In this document: piece by piece, positions 1 through 9,789 of the stretch | How the letters are laid out: every line of letters begins with the position of its first letter | Numbering within the stretch: position 1 is the first letter of the stretch | NCBI GenBank assembly: GCA_036345935.2 | Contig: JADWOT020000002.1 | Span: 4,414,617 to 4,478,616 of the forward strand | Origin: Taenia hydatigena | Taxonomy: Eukaryota > Platyhelminthes > Cestoda > Cyclophyllidea > Taeniidae | Direction: 5' to 3' | Length of the DNA: 64,000 nucleotides | The notes under the pieces: model-generated | Told to the model about the DNA's origin: nothing | Seen by the model: only the letters and a program-made list of their open reading frames with translations | Databases searched by the model: none | Made by a program: the position numbers and the translations under genes

Positions 1-625
1 CCATTTCTCATGCTAAGGGAGAAAACAACATCTCTTTATGGAAGCAAATTTTTTGATTTACGAAAAGTGGGCGCAAATTTGTATTCAAATTGTGTGGTTG
101 CACTGACACACCTCCTAATATTAAATGCCTCTAGATTGTGAATCACATGGCTAGGTGTAAAGAGATTTATTTAGAAGGAAAACAATACAGTTCTTGCCTC
201 TGGAAAAGTTCCTTCTCTTTCTTCTTTTGCTCGCATGGCTTTCTATTTCTGTTTTGGACCCGGAATGAATATCTGCTGCTACAGGTTCGCCATTGTCTTT
301 CAATTATCTTTTTACTTTAGCTAGCATTGCGTAAATAGGTGGACTTTTTGTCTAAAAAATAAAGAAAGAATGCTTTTCAAACTGGCCCCGTTCTTGCCTT
401 AGCAATCAAAAGTTAGGGCCATTAAATCTGATTTTTGCCAAAAGGATTTTATTGAAGACCTGAATTCACACAACAGGGCAGAAATATGGTTTTGTGCTTA
501 TTAAGCAGTTGTGGACAAGCTAATCCACGGTGTCCAATAATTGGGTCTCTCCTGGACGTCCTCTTGGTGAAATTGGAACACAATTATTAACTTGCTTTCT
601 TTGTCTTCTACGTCGTTGCATGCAG

Positions 626-839
626 TTACTGCAGGCGCTAGACCAGGCACCCGACATTCTGTCGCCACCGCCGAATTTTCTCAGCGCGAAGAGCTATGCG
701 TCTGCCTTGGATCCGCGTGTATCCATTTGCTAAGGATTCGGCTTAAAGCCTTATCGACACCTGGTGAGTTTGCACGATGGCAATTACTTTATCATCTGCT
801 TTGTTTGCAGCGGATCCTTATAGGGTTTGCAATCACTGA
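626..839 (+). CDS. Candidate last two exons of an unknown gene
   Basis: A pyrimidine-rich acceptor ending at 625 (tgcatgcag) opens an exon at 626-763. It is followed by a GTGAGT donor at 764 and a TTTGTTTGCAG acceptor ending at 810, giving a 47-base intron and a second piece at 811-839. One frame enters in phase 1, crosses the junction in phase 1 and ends at TGA 837-839. It is Cys-containing (ELCVCLGSACIHLL) and basic near its end. A second frame is also open through the first exon (LLQALDQAPDILSPPPNF) but stops at 731-733, before the donor, which would put the small intron in a 3' UTR. The sequence is richer in GC than its flanks. I do not recognise the product. The splice signals are seen; the choice of frame and the existence of the gene are inferred, and upstream exons were not found. 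Confidence 0.35.
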
Positions 840-2099
840 CAAGCTAAGATCGAAGGTGATAGGATGAGCCCACATCTTTGGAACTTACCTTATGTTCAGG
901 TAAACTCTACGAGGGTAATAAGAATCCCTGAATTTCGCGTCTTCTATGCTGAACAAGCGGAGGAGAAATTACCTTGATGTGCCACTTTAACAGTGGTCCT
1001 CAAACTAAACTTCACATTAAGGCTTTGTCAAAATTGGTACTTCCATAGTGAGTCTTCGTTGAGTTAGCCATTTACTATGCGTCCTTCCATTCACCGAGAC
1101 TGTGATTCAGTTAGATTTGGTCAATAATACGAGGACTACCACTGCCTTACGCACTGAGCGAATTTTATGCAGTAGTCACTGGGCCTGGGATAATATGTCT
1201 AAAAGCACGTTTCGCTTGGTTTCCTGTTCTCGTATGAATTGCACCTTGCTGTCTATCCGGGTTCCATCTGCCTACTATAAATACGGAGGTATCATTATTT
1301 CGGATACTGCAAACGCATATGCATGTAAATATTTTGAACAGGCCTCTAGTGGTCATTCCTGATCCCGTCTTCGTGTGCGCTGTTAGTTGCTTATTCCTGA
1401 AATACAAGGCATAATTAACCCCACTTTTGGGTGCGGGTTCAACTACTCTTCTGTCGTAAGTCCATTTTAAATTCAACCACCCTCTCTGTGATGATTTGGC
1501 GGTACTTAGCTTCACTACATGAAAAAGGCATTTGGACCCAGCGCTAGATATTTTAGTGCGTAATATTAATCGGGTCATCATGCGTTCTATGGGTGTTTTT
1601 CTGCCAGACTCTATTTGGAGTAGATCAGTTGCTCTCCTCACTTCTTGTCGTGAGGCGCGGGATCTTTTGACTTCCACCGCCTTGGAACCAAGTCTTCCTG
1701 CAAATTATACTGACGCCCTTACATAATACTTTTAGCCAAATCTTATCCAGATACAGCTCAGAGCTGATTCTTTCTAGAGCAGTGCAAGGTAACCGAATCG
1801 TAGCAAGATGTTGAGTGTTGGGACGGAAGATTTGCTATCAGTAAAACCATAAAGATATGTATCGTGGGCTGATTGCACGCAAACCTTTAGTGTTATGGCG
1901 TTTTCATACTTTGTATGTGGGTGTATGGTACAAAAAGCGTTCGACCGGTTGTTATAGCCAACACAGATCATTACTCTGGAAAGACGATTTCAGGACCTTT
2001 TAGGAACAGCAGGGTGGTTAATTCGTCTGCAGAATAGTTAATAATTCGGGTCACTAGAACAGGTCTACCCTCTTTGGCACCCATGTCATCAAGAATTCC
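840..2099. other. No supported gene
   Basis: Long open frames occur on both strands at 1165-1677 and 1532-1726, but none starts at a convincing ATG or shows a family motif. They could be chance or decayed repeat sequence. Confidence 0.3.
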
Positions 2100-2249
2100 T
2101 CACAACCTCGAATCGCAGGAAGAAATTGTGGAGGAGTCAGTGCCTACAACCGCTGAGGTCTTCGCCCCAAGCTCTTGGTCTTTTGGCCCATCAATACCTC
2201 CTTTAGCCACCTTATAGTTCAAATGTATGCATAGGGCGGACGAGGTGCT
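2100..2249 (-). CDS. Candidate terminal exon of an unknown gene
   Basis: Read on the minus strand, a strong acceptor (ttctcactatcactgttatgcag in two parts: ttctcactatcac, tgttatgcag) ends at 2250. It opens a phase-0 exon of 49 codons that stops with TGA at 2100-2102. The encoded tail begins STSSALCIHLNYKVAKGG and is Ser/Thr-rich near its end (TDSSTISSCDSRL). The acceptor and clean stop make it look like a last exon, but the upstream exons, expected at higher coordinates, were not identified. No domain is recognised. It could also be a fortuitous open frame. Confidence 0.35.
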   Translation of the reverse strand, partial: STSSALCIHLNYKVAKGGIDGPKDQELGAKTSAVVGTDSSTISSCDSRL

Positions 2250-4036
2250 CTGCATAACAGTGATAGTGAGAACAAAGCAGAACGGCAAAATAAAACTAAG
2301 CTCAGAATTTCTATTTTGTTCCCAACCTCAAAACGGCATTTCCGTCGTGGATCTGTACCAACCTTTCACTTCCGCTAAGCCTAAATTCAAATGTAGGTAA
2401 CACCTGAATTCTTTTGTTCTCGCTTGGCTCTTATTATCCATTTGGCCTTAGTAGTAGGAAATATTAGGAATGCCTGTCACTGCATGAAGGAATATGCCAA
2501 AATTAAATAAAAACGAAGCTTTGTGCAGGTTGAATTAGAACGCCTACTGTTGCATAATGGCTACCGTATACTACTAATATGCCCCCAAACTTCTGCACTA
2601 AGCCTTATTGAATGTGTATCATTGACCCCCAGATTTGCTTTTAGCACACAATCCTACCAAGCGAGGATGTTAAACTAACTTTGTTTGTAAATGTGTGGGT
2701 GTTTATATATCTGGATAAAGTAAAATTTAGAATGAACGCGATTGTGAGTAGCAGATACCTGCTGCATTTAACCTCTTTATCGACGATTAGCCCATGCATA
2801 TATTTTCATTAAACTAAAGAATCCAGAAATCAAGGAATTCGAGTAACTTGCGCGTGTTAAGGGTCATGGCAGCAGTAGCCAAAGGTTTCTTCAACGCCCC
2901 ACTGATACTCCCTGCTATGCTGATTAGCTTTTGCCCCGTGCACCAAGCCTCACAGTGACCTCTGCCACTGTCACAACCTCATGGAAAGCTCAATAAACCC
3001 ACTACAAACGACGCATCTGCTAAAACTTTGATTTGAAACCTTCTCCATCACATCAGATTGAGTGAAATTAGAAATGCTTTCCTTCCCACTTTAAATGAGT
3101 AGATAGAATATTCCATGATGGCAACTACACCTGACTATTGGAAGAGGCGAAGAAGACATTCGAATTCCGTTAGCTCAACTTGTAAATTAGAGTCATGAGG
3201 GTGTAGAAAGACAAATGTGTTTCAGCGGAGACCTCACTAGATCCGATATACCAAACTGCGTGCGCCGGTCCAGTAACGAGTCTGTCAAGACAACAGATAG
3301 TTCACAACCACTTGGATAGCGTTCATAGCATGAGCCAAACGAATGGGCCAGATTGGGCGGTGCTTACGATATCACAATGCCTTTTGGGTGTTCAGTGACG
3401 ATTTGGAGTAGGGGTAAGCAGACAACTTTTTAATAGAACATTAAGTTGACACTAGACCTTGGAAATTCTCAACCTAGCGAGAAGCCAGGGACATTTGCTT
3501 TCTTCTCTGCGCAAAACAGGGCCGACTCAAAATAAATTCGATGGTTAAATGTCAAATACCTGACCGCATTAATTCACAAGATCAAGCGAGTTGTATGCTG
3601 GTGCGTGCAAACAAATTAATTTATTTGGATCCTAGTGCGCTCTTACCCCTTGGACTGTATTTTTCCGAGTGCGCACATTAGCACACGCATTGATCACCCT
3701 CTACGTTTGTCAACTATTGCAATCGTAAGTGTGCTTTGCTCACAGTCGCACGAGTATTTTAGCCACGAATCCATTCACAGCTTATGTTGAGCATGTCAAT
3801 TCAAAAGCTGGGTTATTGACTCATGCAAATTAAATATTTACCGTATGAAGAAGCGCCTTCAAATTCGGCCTCCCTTAAGTTTGCATTACAAAGCGTTTTC
3901 TCTCTGCAAACAAACTATGCACTCAGCTTCTTGCAATTCCTTACAGCGTACGTGGAATTAGGGATTCATTTCCCCATTACAATGTAAAACTTTGCGTGTT
4001 GTTCTGCTTGTAAATGGCTCCACAAATCCACCTCAA
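2250..4036. other. No recognisable content
   Basis: AT-rich sequence with no frame, repeat or RNA gene that I can support. Upstream exons of the candidate at 2100-2249 could be hidden here. Confidence 0.3.
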
Positions 4037-4315
4037 CTATTGCGTCAGATCTGGGCAGGCTCGCAATGCCTCCCCTGGAGGACAAGATTCGCATCCGGTA
4101 AGGGTCCAACACCATTGACCGTAGCTGCTGCACTCAGAGTCACATCGATTTTTTTTCAAGTCGAATTCATCAGCCATCGCCATGCGCCCATCACCTCGAA
4201 GCATTGTCTTCTCCCTTCCACATGACAGCTGTTCTATCTCGGCTTTAATTGCTTGGTAGCTTGACAAACCAACGAATCCGGTGCAGTTCGGACAGATAGG
4301 CGATCCAGAAATTTA
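4037..4315 (-). CDS. Cys-rich open frame, possible C-terminal exon
   Basis: The minus strand is open from a stop near 4313 down to TAG at 4037-4039. Its second half has a compact cysteine pattern, C-x3-C-x6-C-x5-C-x2-C-x8-C, visible in pieces such as CDSECSSYGQWC and GCESCPPGEALRAC, ending PDLTQ. A further CPNC pair lies near its start. There is an internal ATG, but the likely entry is a splice acceptor such as the tttgtcaag site near 4262. Small Cys-spaced modules of this kind are usual in secreted proteins, but I cannot assign the pattern to a family. It runs opposite to a plus-strand frame at 4332-4685 that has Kunitz-like spacing, so at most one of the two is likely real. Confidence 0.3.
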
Positions 4316-4331
4316 ACCATCGAGCACAAGC

Positions 4332-4685
4332 ATGGAGGTGTGGATGGGCGTTTGCAAAGAACAAGTTAAAATCGCTTGCAAAGAAAACATTTATCACTTT
4401 CACACCCTCGACCAGTGCGCTCTTGCGTGCACCGTTCATGGCGCCCTGAAGTGCACACTTGCTTCTTCCATTGGCATACTGACTTGCAGTCCCATTATTC
4501 GGGTCAATTCACAACGAGACTATCCGAGGGCAACTCGTGCGAGCAGCGGAGCTAGAAAGTGCTTTTATTGCCTAGATGTACATTGTAGGCGAAAGAGGGC
4601 AATTGATTTACACATCGTGAGGCAAGTGAAGTTAGAATTCCTGGACCGGAGAAGAGCTCAGTGTTCTTATCGTCACGACTTGTAG
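4332..4685 (+). CDS. ATG open frame with Kunitz-like cysteine spacing
   Basis: A 117-codon ATG frame. Residues 8-34 have the cysteine spacing of the second half of a Kunitz (BPTI) domain: C-x7-C, then C-K-x-N with an F-x-T-x3-C-x3-C end, seen here as CKENIYHFHTLDQCALAC. The usual aromatic and glycine residues before this are replaced, and no first half with a P1 loop is found in the same frame. It could be a decayed Kunitz exon or a coincidence. The remaining 80 residues are basic and unrecognised. No splice sites were fixed. Confidence 0.22.
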   Translation: MEVWMGVCKEQVKIACKENIYHFHTLDQCALACTVHGALKCTLASSIGILTCSPIIRVNSQRDYPRATRASSGARKCFYCLDVHCRRKRAIDLHIVRQVKLEFLDRRRAQCSYRHDL

Positions 4686-5106
4686 TGATTTGCGTTGACT
4701 CTAACTAATAAACGTGTTTTATCCCATCTGGTCCTTTTATTCGAAGGGTATGGGAGCCAGTGAGGATGTGCTGAACTAGGAATATGGCACACTTAATTGC
4801 GAAATATAGTAAGCAACAGGAACTTAAATGAAGATGAGGCCGTCGGAACTATTCACTAGGACTAATTTTAGAAGTGCGCCGTTAACATTCTGACCATGGA
4901 AGCACAGTGACAATTTCAACCGCAGGAACAAAATACATTTCGGCAGTGACTTCTGCTTAGATCAACAATCATTTTGGGCAAACATATCTCACTACCCATT
5001 CTGCCCTATTGTTCCTCTTTTAAAAATCAGAGGCTCAAAAATTACAACAAACGTTTTAATGTAGTTTATTTGTGCGTAGGTAGTGTGGCACAGTTTTCAT
5101 AAGACG

Positions 5107-5286
5107 ATGGGCTGTGTAGTGAAGAGCAAAGAAGGTATCGAGGGCCACTACCATGTCCAGGAGGCCAGGCTAACCTCGGAGGCTGAAGTCGCCAGCAGCC
5201 AAAACGGAGTGCCAAATGAATCAATCAAGGCCTTACGATATCAAGTGGCTATTTTGGAAACAGTTACAGCATGGAAACGCATTTAA
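5107..5286 (+). CDS. Candidate first exon or small protein with N-terminal acylation motif
   Basis: An ATG at 5107 opens a 59-residue frame beginning MGCVVKSKEG. Gly2 followed by Cys3 and then lysines is the classic signal for N-myristoylation plus palmitoylation, as in Src-family kinases and other membrane-anchored signalling proteins. The frame ends at TAA 5284-5286. A good donor (AAAGAAG|GTATCG) lies after codon 9 in phase 1, so this could instead be a very short first exon of a larger protein. The next plausible acceptor (tgcgtgcag, near 5552) opens another exon-like frame. The rest of the frame is hydrophilic and unrecognised. The motif is seen; lipidation and gene status are inferred. 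Confidence 0.3.
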   Translation: MGCVVKSKEGIEGHYHVQEARLTSEAEVASSQNGVPNESIKALRYQVAILETVTAWKRI

Positions 5287-6289
5287 AGCAGTCAGTCGAG
5301 CGTTTTGCTATTAGCAGCCGAAAAGACACAAATACGTGGAGCAATTATTTAGTCTTAAGTTCTGATTATAAACGCTTTTGGAAAATGGGTTAGTGAGATT
5401 TTGGTATGGCTGAAGATCTGATTTTTTTGAGATCTTTGCACTTTGCGCTTCTCTCCATTTTTCATTAACTCACGCACAATTTTTAGGCTGAACTAGCAGA
5501 GTCTGTTAAAATGCGCCTTACTGTCTCGGAAATTTTAAGTCTGCGTGCAGGCAGTGGGGTTACAAAAGGCTGCAACCAACGAAGCACTTATCCATATTTA
5601 TTCCATCTTCATAAAGCTTTCACAGTTCGCATTCACATTTGATTCAGACGTCAAAAGCAGTGCAACGGTTAAATCATGTGGTCTGCGGATCTTTTTGCAG
5701 CGAAAATGGGAAAGAATGTATCCACTGCGAAGTCTACTTATCTAATCCAAACGGAAAGCCACTTCTTGGCAAGAAAGAATATGTTTTTTAATCAGAAAAG
5801 TAATCAGCATTAAAGCTACCATATTCATATCATAAACAGGGGCACCAACAAGCGGTAGGACGCTTAAGCGTGCGGGTGATTTTCGAAACACTTTAGGACA
5901 TGGATTCTGTTTTGATCATCTTACACGGGTCAACTTGCAGTGATTCTCTTAATGCACCCCCACGCATTGGAACTGCAAATCGCTGCATTTTGGGCTAAGC
6001 CAGGTGGACACTTTAGAGAGCCTAGGACTTTGTGTAGACCAATGTAAGCTGATCAATCGACTCGGTTATTTATGTGCCATTGTGCTGCACGAGCTTGAGA
6101 TTATGATAGCTTTTGCATGTTATGGAAAATGAGCGAAATCACCACCTACAAATTGGTTCTGCGGCAAGCATTTTCGGCTCCAAGCACATACGTCTTACTT
6201 CACTCGGCCTCTTATATTAATCAGCATTATAGATACCTCTACTGATGTCTACTCTTCCGATATCGCGGATAGAAACTCAAAGGACTTAA
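5287..6289. other. Mostly unrecognised; possible exon near 5550-5745
   Basis: After a tgcgtgcag acceptor a frame stays open to about 5745 (start AVGLQKAATNEALIHIY). No domain or downstream donor was established. Nothing else is recognised. Confidence 0.2.
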
Positions 6290-6770
6290 ATCAATGCGCA
6301 CGTAAATACCAGCATCTGGCGGCTATTACCTATCTCAAAAATATGTACGATTATGAAAAACTCCTTCCCTAAATAGTCGGATCGCATAGTTAGTAGTTCC
6401 ACATGCAAAATTGTGACAGATAAAGTCTGCCTCAAAGTAACGGCCTGACTATATTTTACCAGTGAGTGAACCACCTGATTTGCATATGGGCGTCTCCAAC
6501 CTTGAGCAATTTTTTGGAAGGTCACATGCGTCGCCAATACATGGTTGCTGCACATTTGGTCAGCTTTAGTAATATGAATGGTAAGAGATGAAATGCCAAG
6601 CTAACAAGACTAGCCCCACCAAGATTTGCGCAGGATTTCGTCTTTAGAACTGACATGCATATACGCGAGCGGGGCAGGGATTAACTCCGCACATACTGAT
6701 CCGATGCCAACATTTCAACAAAGATGTGTTTATTAATGGCCTTAAAACGCAAGTGCATATAATCAACCAT
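6290..6770. repeat. Direct repeat, first copy
   Basis: This stretch resembles 7948-8350 in the same orientation. Shared anchors include tcagctttagnaatatgaat, ttaactccgnac and actgatccgatgcca, with many substitutions and indels between. It is an old dispersed or local duplication of unknown type. Confidence 0.55.
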
Positions 6771-7022
6771 ATTATTTGGGTGGAAACTTCTTATTCTTAA
6801 AGTTAACGTCAGAATGTTTCATTTATTAGATGACAAGGATTCTCATCGGACCATACCAAGCCAGCGCTACCAAATTACTCAGCGTACGTGTTCAGCCTGT
6901 GTGAAAGGGCATAATATGTGAAATTGCATCAGAAGCAACTGCTCAATGCGACTGCAGGGAACACCACTCGCACACCGCCACCTGTTGCGCAGCATGGGCA
7001 TGTTGCACCGCAATAGATACAT

Positions 7023-7096
7023 CCGCCCTCGGGTGGGCTTGAACAACCAATCTATCAGTTAACAGCCGAACGCACTAACGATTGTGGTGCGAAGAC
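7023..7096 (-). repeat. tRNA-Asn-like unit (SINE head or tRNA pseudogene), copy 1
   Basis: Read on the minus strand it matches the body of a eukaryotic tRNA-Asn(GTT): the D-arm block, then GCGTTCGGCTGTTAAC with the anticodon GTT, then a TTCAAGCCCACCC T-arm block that serves as the pol III B box. The 5' acceptor strand does not pair with the 3' strand, so it is not a functional tRNA. Flanking sequence on its 5' side (tggcatggcaga) is shared with the second unit, as expected for a SINE or a duplicated pseudogene. Confidence 0.6.
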
Positions 7097-7378
7097 CTAC
7101 ATACAGTATCTGCCATGCCACCAAACTGGACACTGCATGGCATTTCAGCGCACTACCACCCACAGGCCTACTCTCGCTTTCATCTCCTACAGCCAGCACA
7201 TCTCTCACCATCGTCACTACTCCACCATCTCCATCCCCGTTTCCAGCGCATTTGTGCACTCATGCCCAGTGGATGCCGGGTGCACGTGCTTGTGAAAGTG
7301 ATGATGAGGCGCGAGCAGCAGCAGCAACAGCAAGAGTTAATTGATAGAGCATTGCGAGCTACGCCGCAAAATATGCCC

Positions 7379-7450
7379 TCGTCCTCGGATGGGCTCGAAC
7401 CATAAGCCCTACAGTTAACTGCCGAATACGCTAAACAAATGCATCACTCA
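7379..7450 (-). repeat. tRNA-Asn-like unit, copy 2
   Basis: Second unit about 356 bases from the first and in the same orientation. On the minus strand it reads GCGTATTCGGCAGTTAACTG, then GGTTCGAGCCCATCC, so the anticodon GTT and an almost perfect B box remain. The acceptor stem is degenerate. Both units share the upstream block with tggcatggcaga and a downstream cgagg run. Confidence 0.6.
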
Positions 7451-7569
7451 GGCCTACACATATCGTCTGCCATGCCACTAAACTAGGCACCGCACCTCAG
7501 TGCTTTGTACGTTGTCTATATAATTGGGAATTAAAAAAAGGGAATGGCATGCGTGTTGGGTGGGGAAGA

Positions 7570-7830
7570 GTGGGGGATCCTTATGAATGGAGAGAGAGCT
7601 TACTGCAAGACATGTGCTGGCATGGCTTTACGCAGATGCACGCTACTTTCCTCACTGCCCTTAAGGTAGCACAATTTGCATATTTGGCCTAGGTGGAAGA
7701 GCATTCACCATTTCTAGTCGCATTCATTACTCTGGTGCCAATTGCCCTTGCGCATGTTGAAAGAGACGAGTGGGTGAATTATCTAGATTGCTGCCCAGCA
7801 GTCACCACGCACGCTGAAATGGCATGCATA
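7570..7830. repeat. Fragment of a dispersed repeat family
   Basis: Shares a string of anchors with 11150-11400, 20700-20950 and 47630-47950: a ggctttacgnanatgc block, cactgcccttaaggtagca, ttgcatatttggcc and a gagcattcac block. Same orientation in all copies. The family is not identified. Confidence 0.5.
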
Positions 7831-7947
7831 TTCGGCTCCCGCGCAAGCGCCGTACCCTACCTGACCTTCCACATTCGTCGACATTGAAAATATCTCTATC
7901 GGATCCACGTCCACCCATATTGTACATGAAAACTCGATGGCACTCAA

Positions 7948-8350
7948 ATCAATGTATGCGTAAGAACTGGCTTTTAGCGATTATTACCAATTTTAAAATC
8001 TTTTTAAGCATTGAAAATTCCTTACATGATTGGTTGGATTGCTTAATCAGCGCTTTCGTATTCCTTTCCAGATCAGCGGCAAACAGTTTGTTGAAGGGCC
8101 GCATGAGTTGTCAAAACAGGGTTACTACACATTTTGTCAGCTTTAGCAATATGAATAATAAAAGATGAAGAACTACGTTAGCAAGACCAACTCTGCTAAA
8201 ATTGAAGTTGGCTTTGTCCTCAGAAAAGGCATGCTTATACATTGATTGGAAAGGGGTTAACTCCGTACTGACTGATCCGATGCCAGCGTTTCACCAAAGA
8301 TGTGTTTACAAATGATCTTACAGACGCATTTGCGTTTAATCAACCGCATT
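7948..8350. repeat. Direct repeat, second copy
   Basis: Partner of 6290-6770 in the same orientation, about 1.6 kb away. The two tRNA-Asn-like units and a dispersed-repeat fragment lie between the copies. No coding sequence is supported here. Confidence 0.55.
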
Positions 8351-8449
8351 CTGTTTCGATAGTAAACCTTTAAAACTTTAAAATGAAACCGCATCAAGCC
8401 ACACTGAGTCAGTGCCACCGATTTGCATTGTGAAGACGAACACGGGTTC

Positions 8450-9789
8450 CCACATAAAATTGCGATGACTTATAAACCACTTTTAGTACCACACAACTGA
8501 AAATGCCCTCCTCTGATCGATATTTCCCATTGCTGAGGCTAGCACCAATAGCAGAAGTAAAATCAAAAGAAGTGCATGGCAACCATTAAACTACTAACAA
8601 ACAGGCGCCAAATTTTGAGGCATCGCATGTGTAATGATCCCTCGATCCCGCCTGCTTGATCTAAAGTATACCGAAATAAATCTCACTTTAACGCCAAATT
8701 TTATCTGACTGGTGTGTGCTTGCCTTTTTGACCCCTTCGATGTCACCGTTTATAGAACTACATTTAAATATACTAAAATGACAGCATACAAATCAAGCAC
8801 TTGTTACCAAAATGTCCTTTAAAGGATCATGGGACAACGGATTTTAGCAGATGCTACAAAAAATCTGCACTAGTTCGACTTGCTTATGTCTCATGCTTAA
8901 GTTCCTTAAATCAGCAGGATTGCTTAACAGAAGTCAATTCGTGCTACTCGGTTTGGGGTTCTTGACTAGTGGAAAGGTGGGTGATCGTATCCGCCTTTAG
9001 AAGCGATGCCATTAAGAGTGCATCTGTAAAGCATGCATTTTATAAAATAAAACGCTACTTATAAGCTTTTAAGATCGAGGTCAATTTCACCAAAATTCCC
9101 ATGCTACAACACTAAACCATCACACTCACGTAAGCCTAAAGGCCCAAGCTTGCGTATCTTATAAGATGGGATTGTGATGTGAAAGCACGATTGAACTGAT
9201 GGGAAGATTCTTTTGAATTACATGGGCAAGTCATGGAAAATACAAGATTAATGAGGGGCATAAAAGGTATTCCGATGTAAAGCAGTGTAGTTCTTTAATC
9301 TCTCAGCCTTTTGCAAAATGATTGCACACTCTGTAAGTCACAATGCTATGAATACTCAAAATTTCCCGTAATTTAATTTGGTTGCCTTTTCAAATAAAAT
9401 TTCAGATTCCTTTGGAGAGGTCTTAAGTGTTGTCACCTTGATGTCTGCAGCAATAATCGATCAACGTAATAGTAGATATGGCTACCAAGAAAATTTTTCT
9501 GTTCGACACCCATTTTTCTACTCTCTTAATTTTTTCTCTTGCTTTTAGCATTGCATCGCTTTGTGAGAAGGCCATTGGCGTTAATAAAGCAAGCATTCGT
9601 TTTCGACTGTTGTTCTATGGACGACCATGCATTTAGATCACTAAAAATGCAGGAAGATGGCCACTAACAATAATTTGCAATAGTAAAGAACGTGCAAGTT
9701 AAAGCTACTTATAATATCTCAGAACCATTGTCAACTCCAAATCATTCAAGGTTCCTGATAAGAAGCTCCCTCTTGGATCGGATGTGGCG
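8450..9789. other. No recognisable content
   Basis: AT-rich spacer without supported genes, up to the start of repeat copy A. Confidence 0.3.

Noticed and set aside
1165..1677. 170-codon minus-strand open frame
   Set aside because: No ATG start, no motif, and frames on the other strand are also partly open. One such length is expected by chance in a window this size.
7300..7340. Short CAG/CAA repeat
   Set aside because: Only about ten imperfect units between the tRNA-like copies; not a notable expansion.
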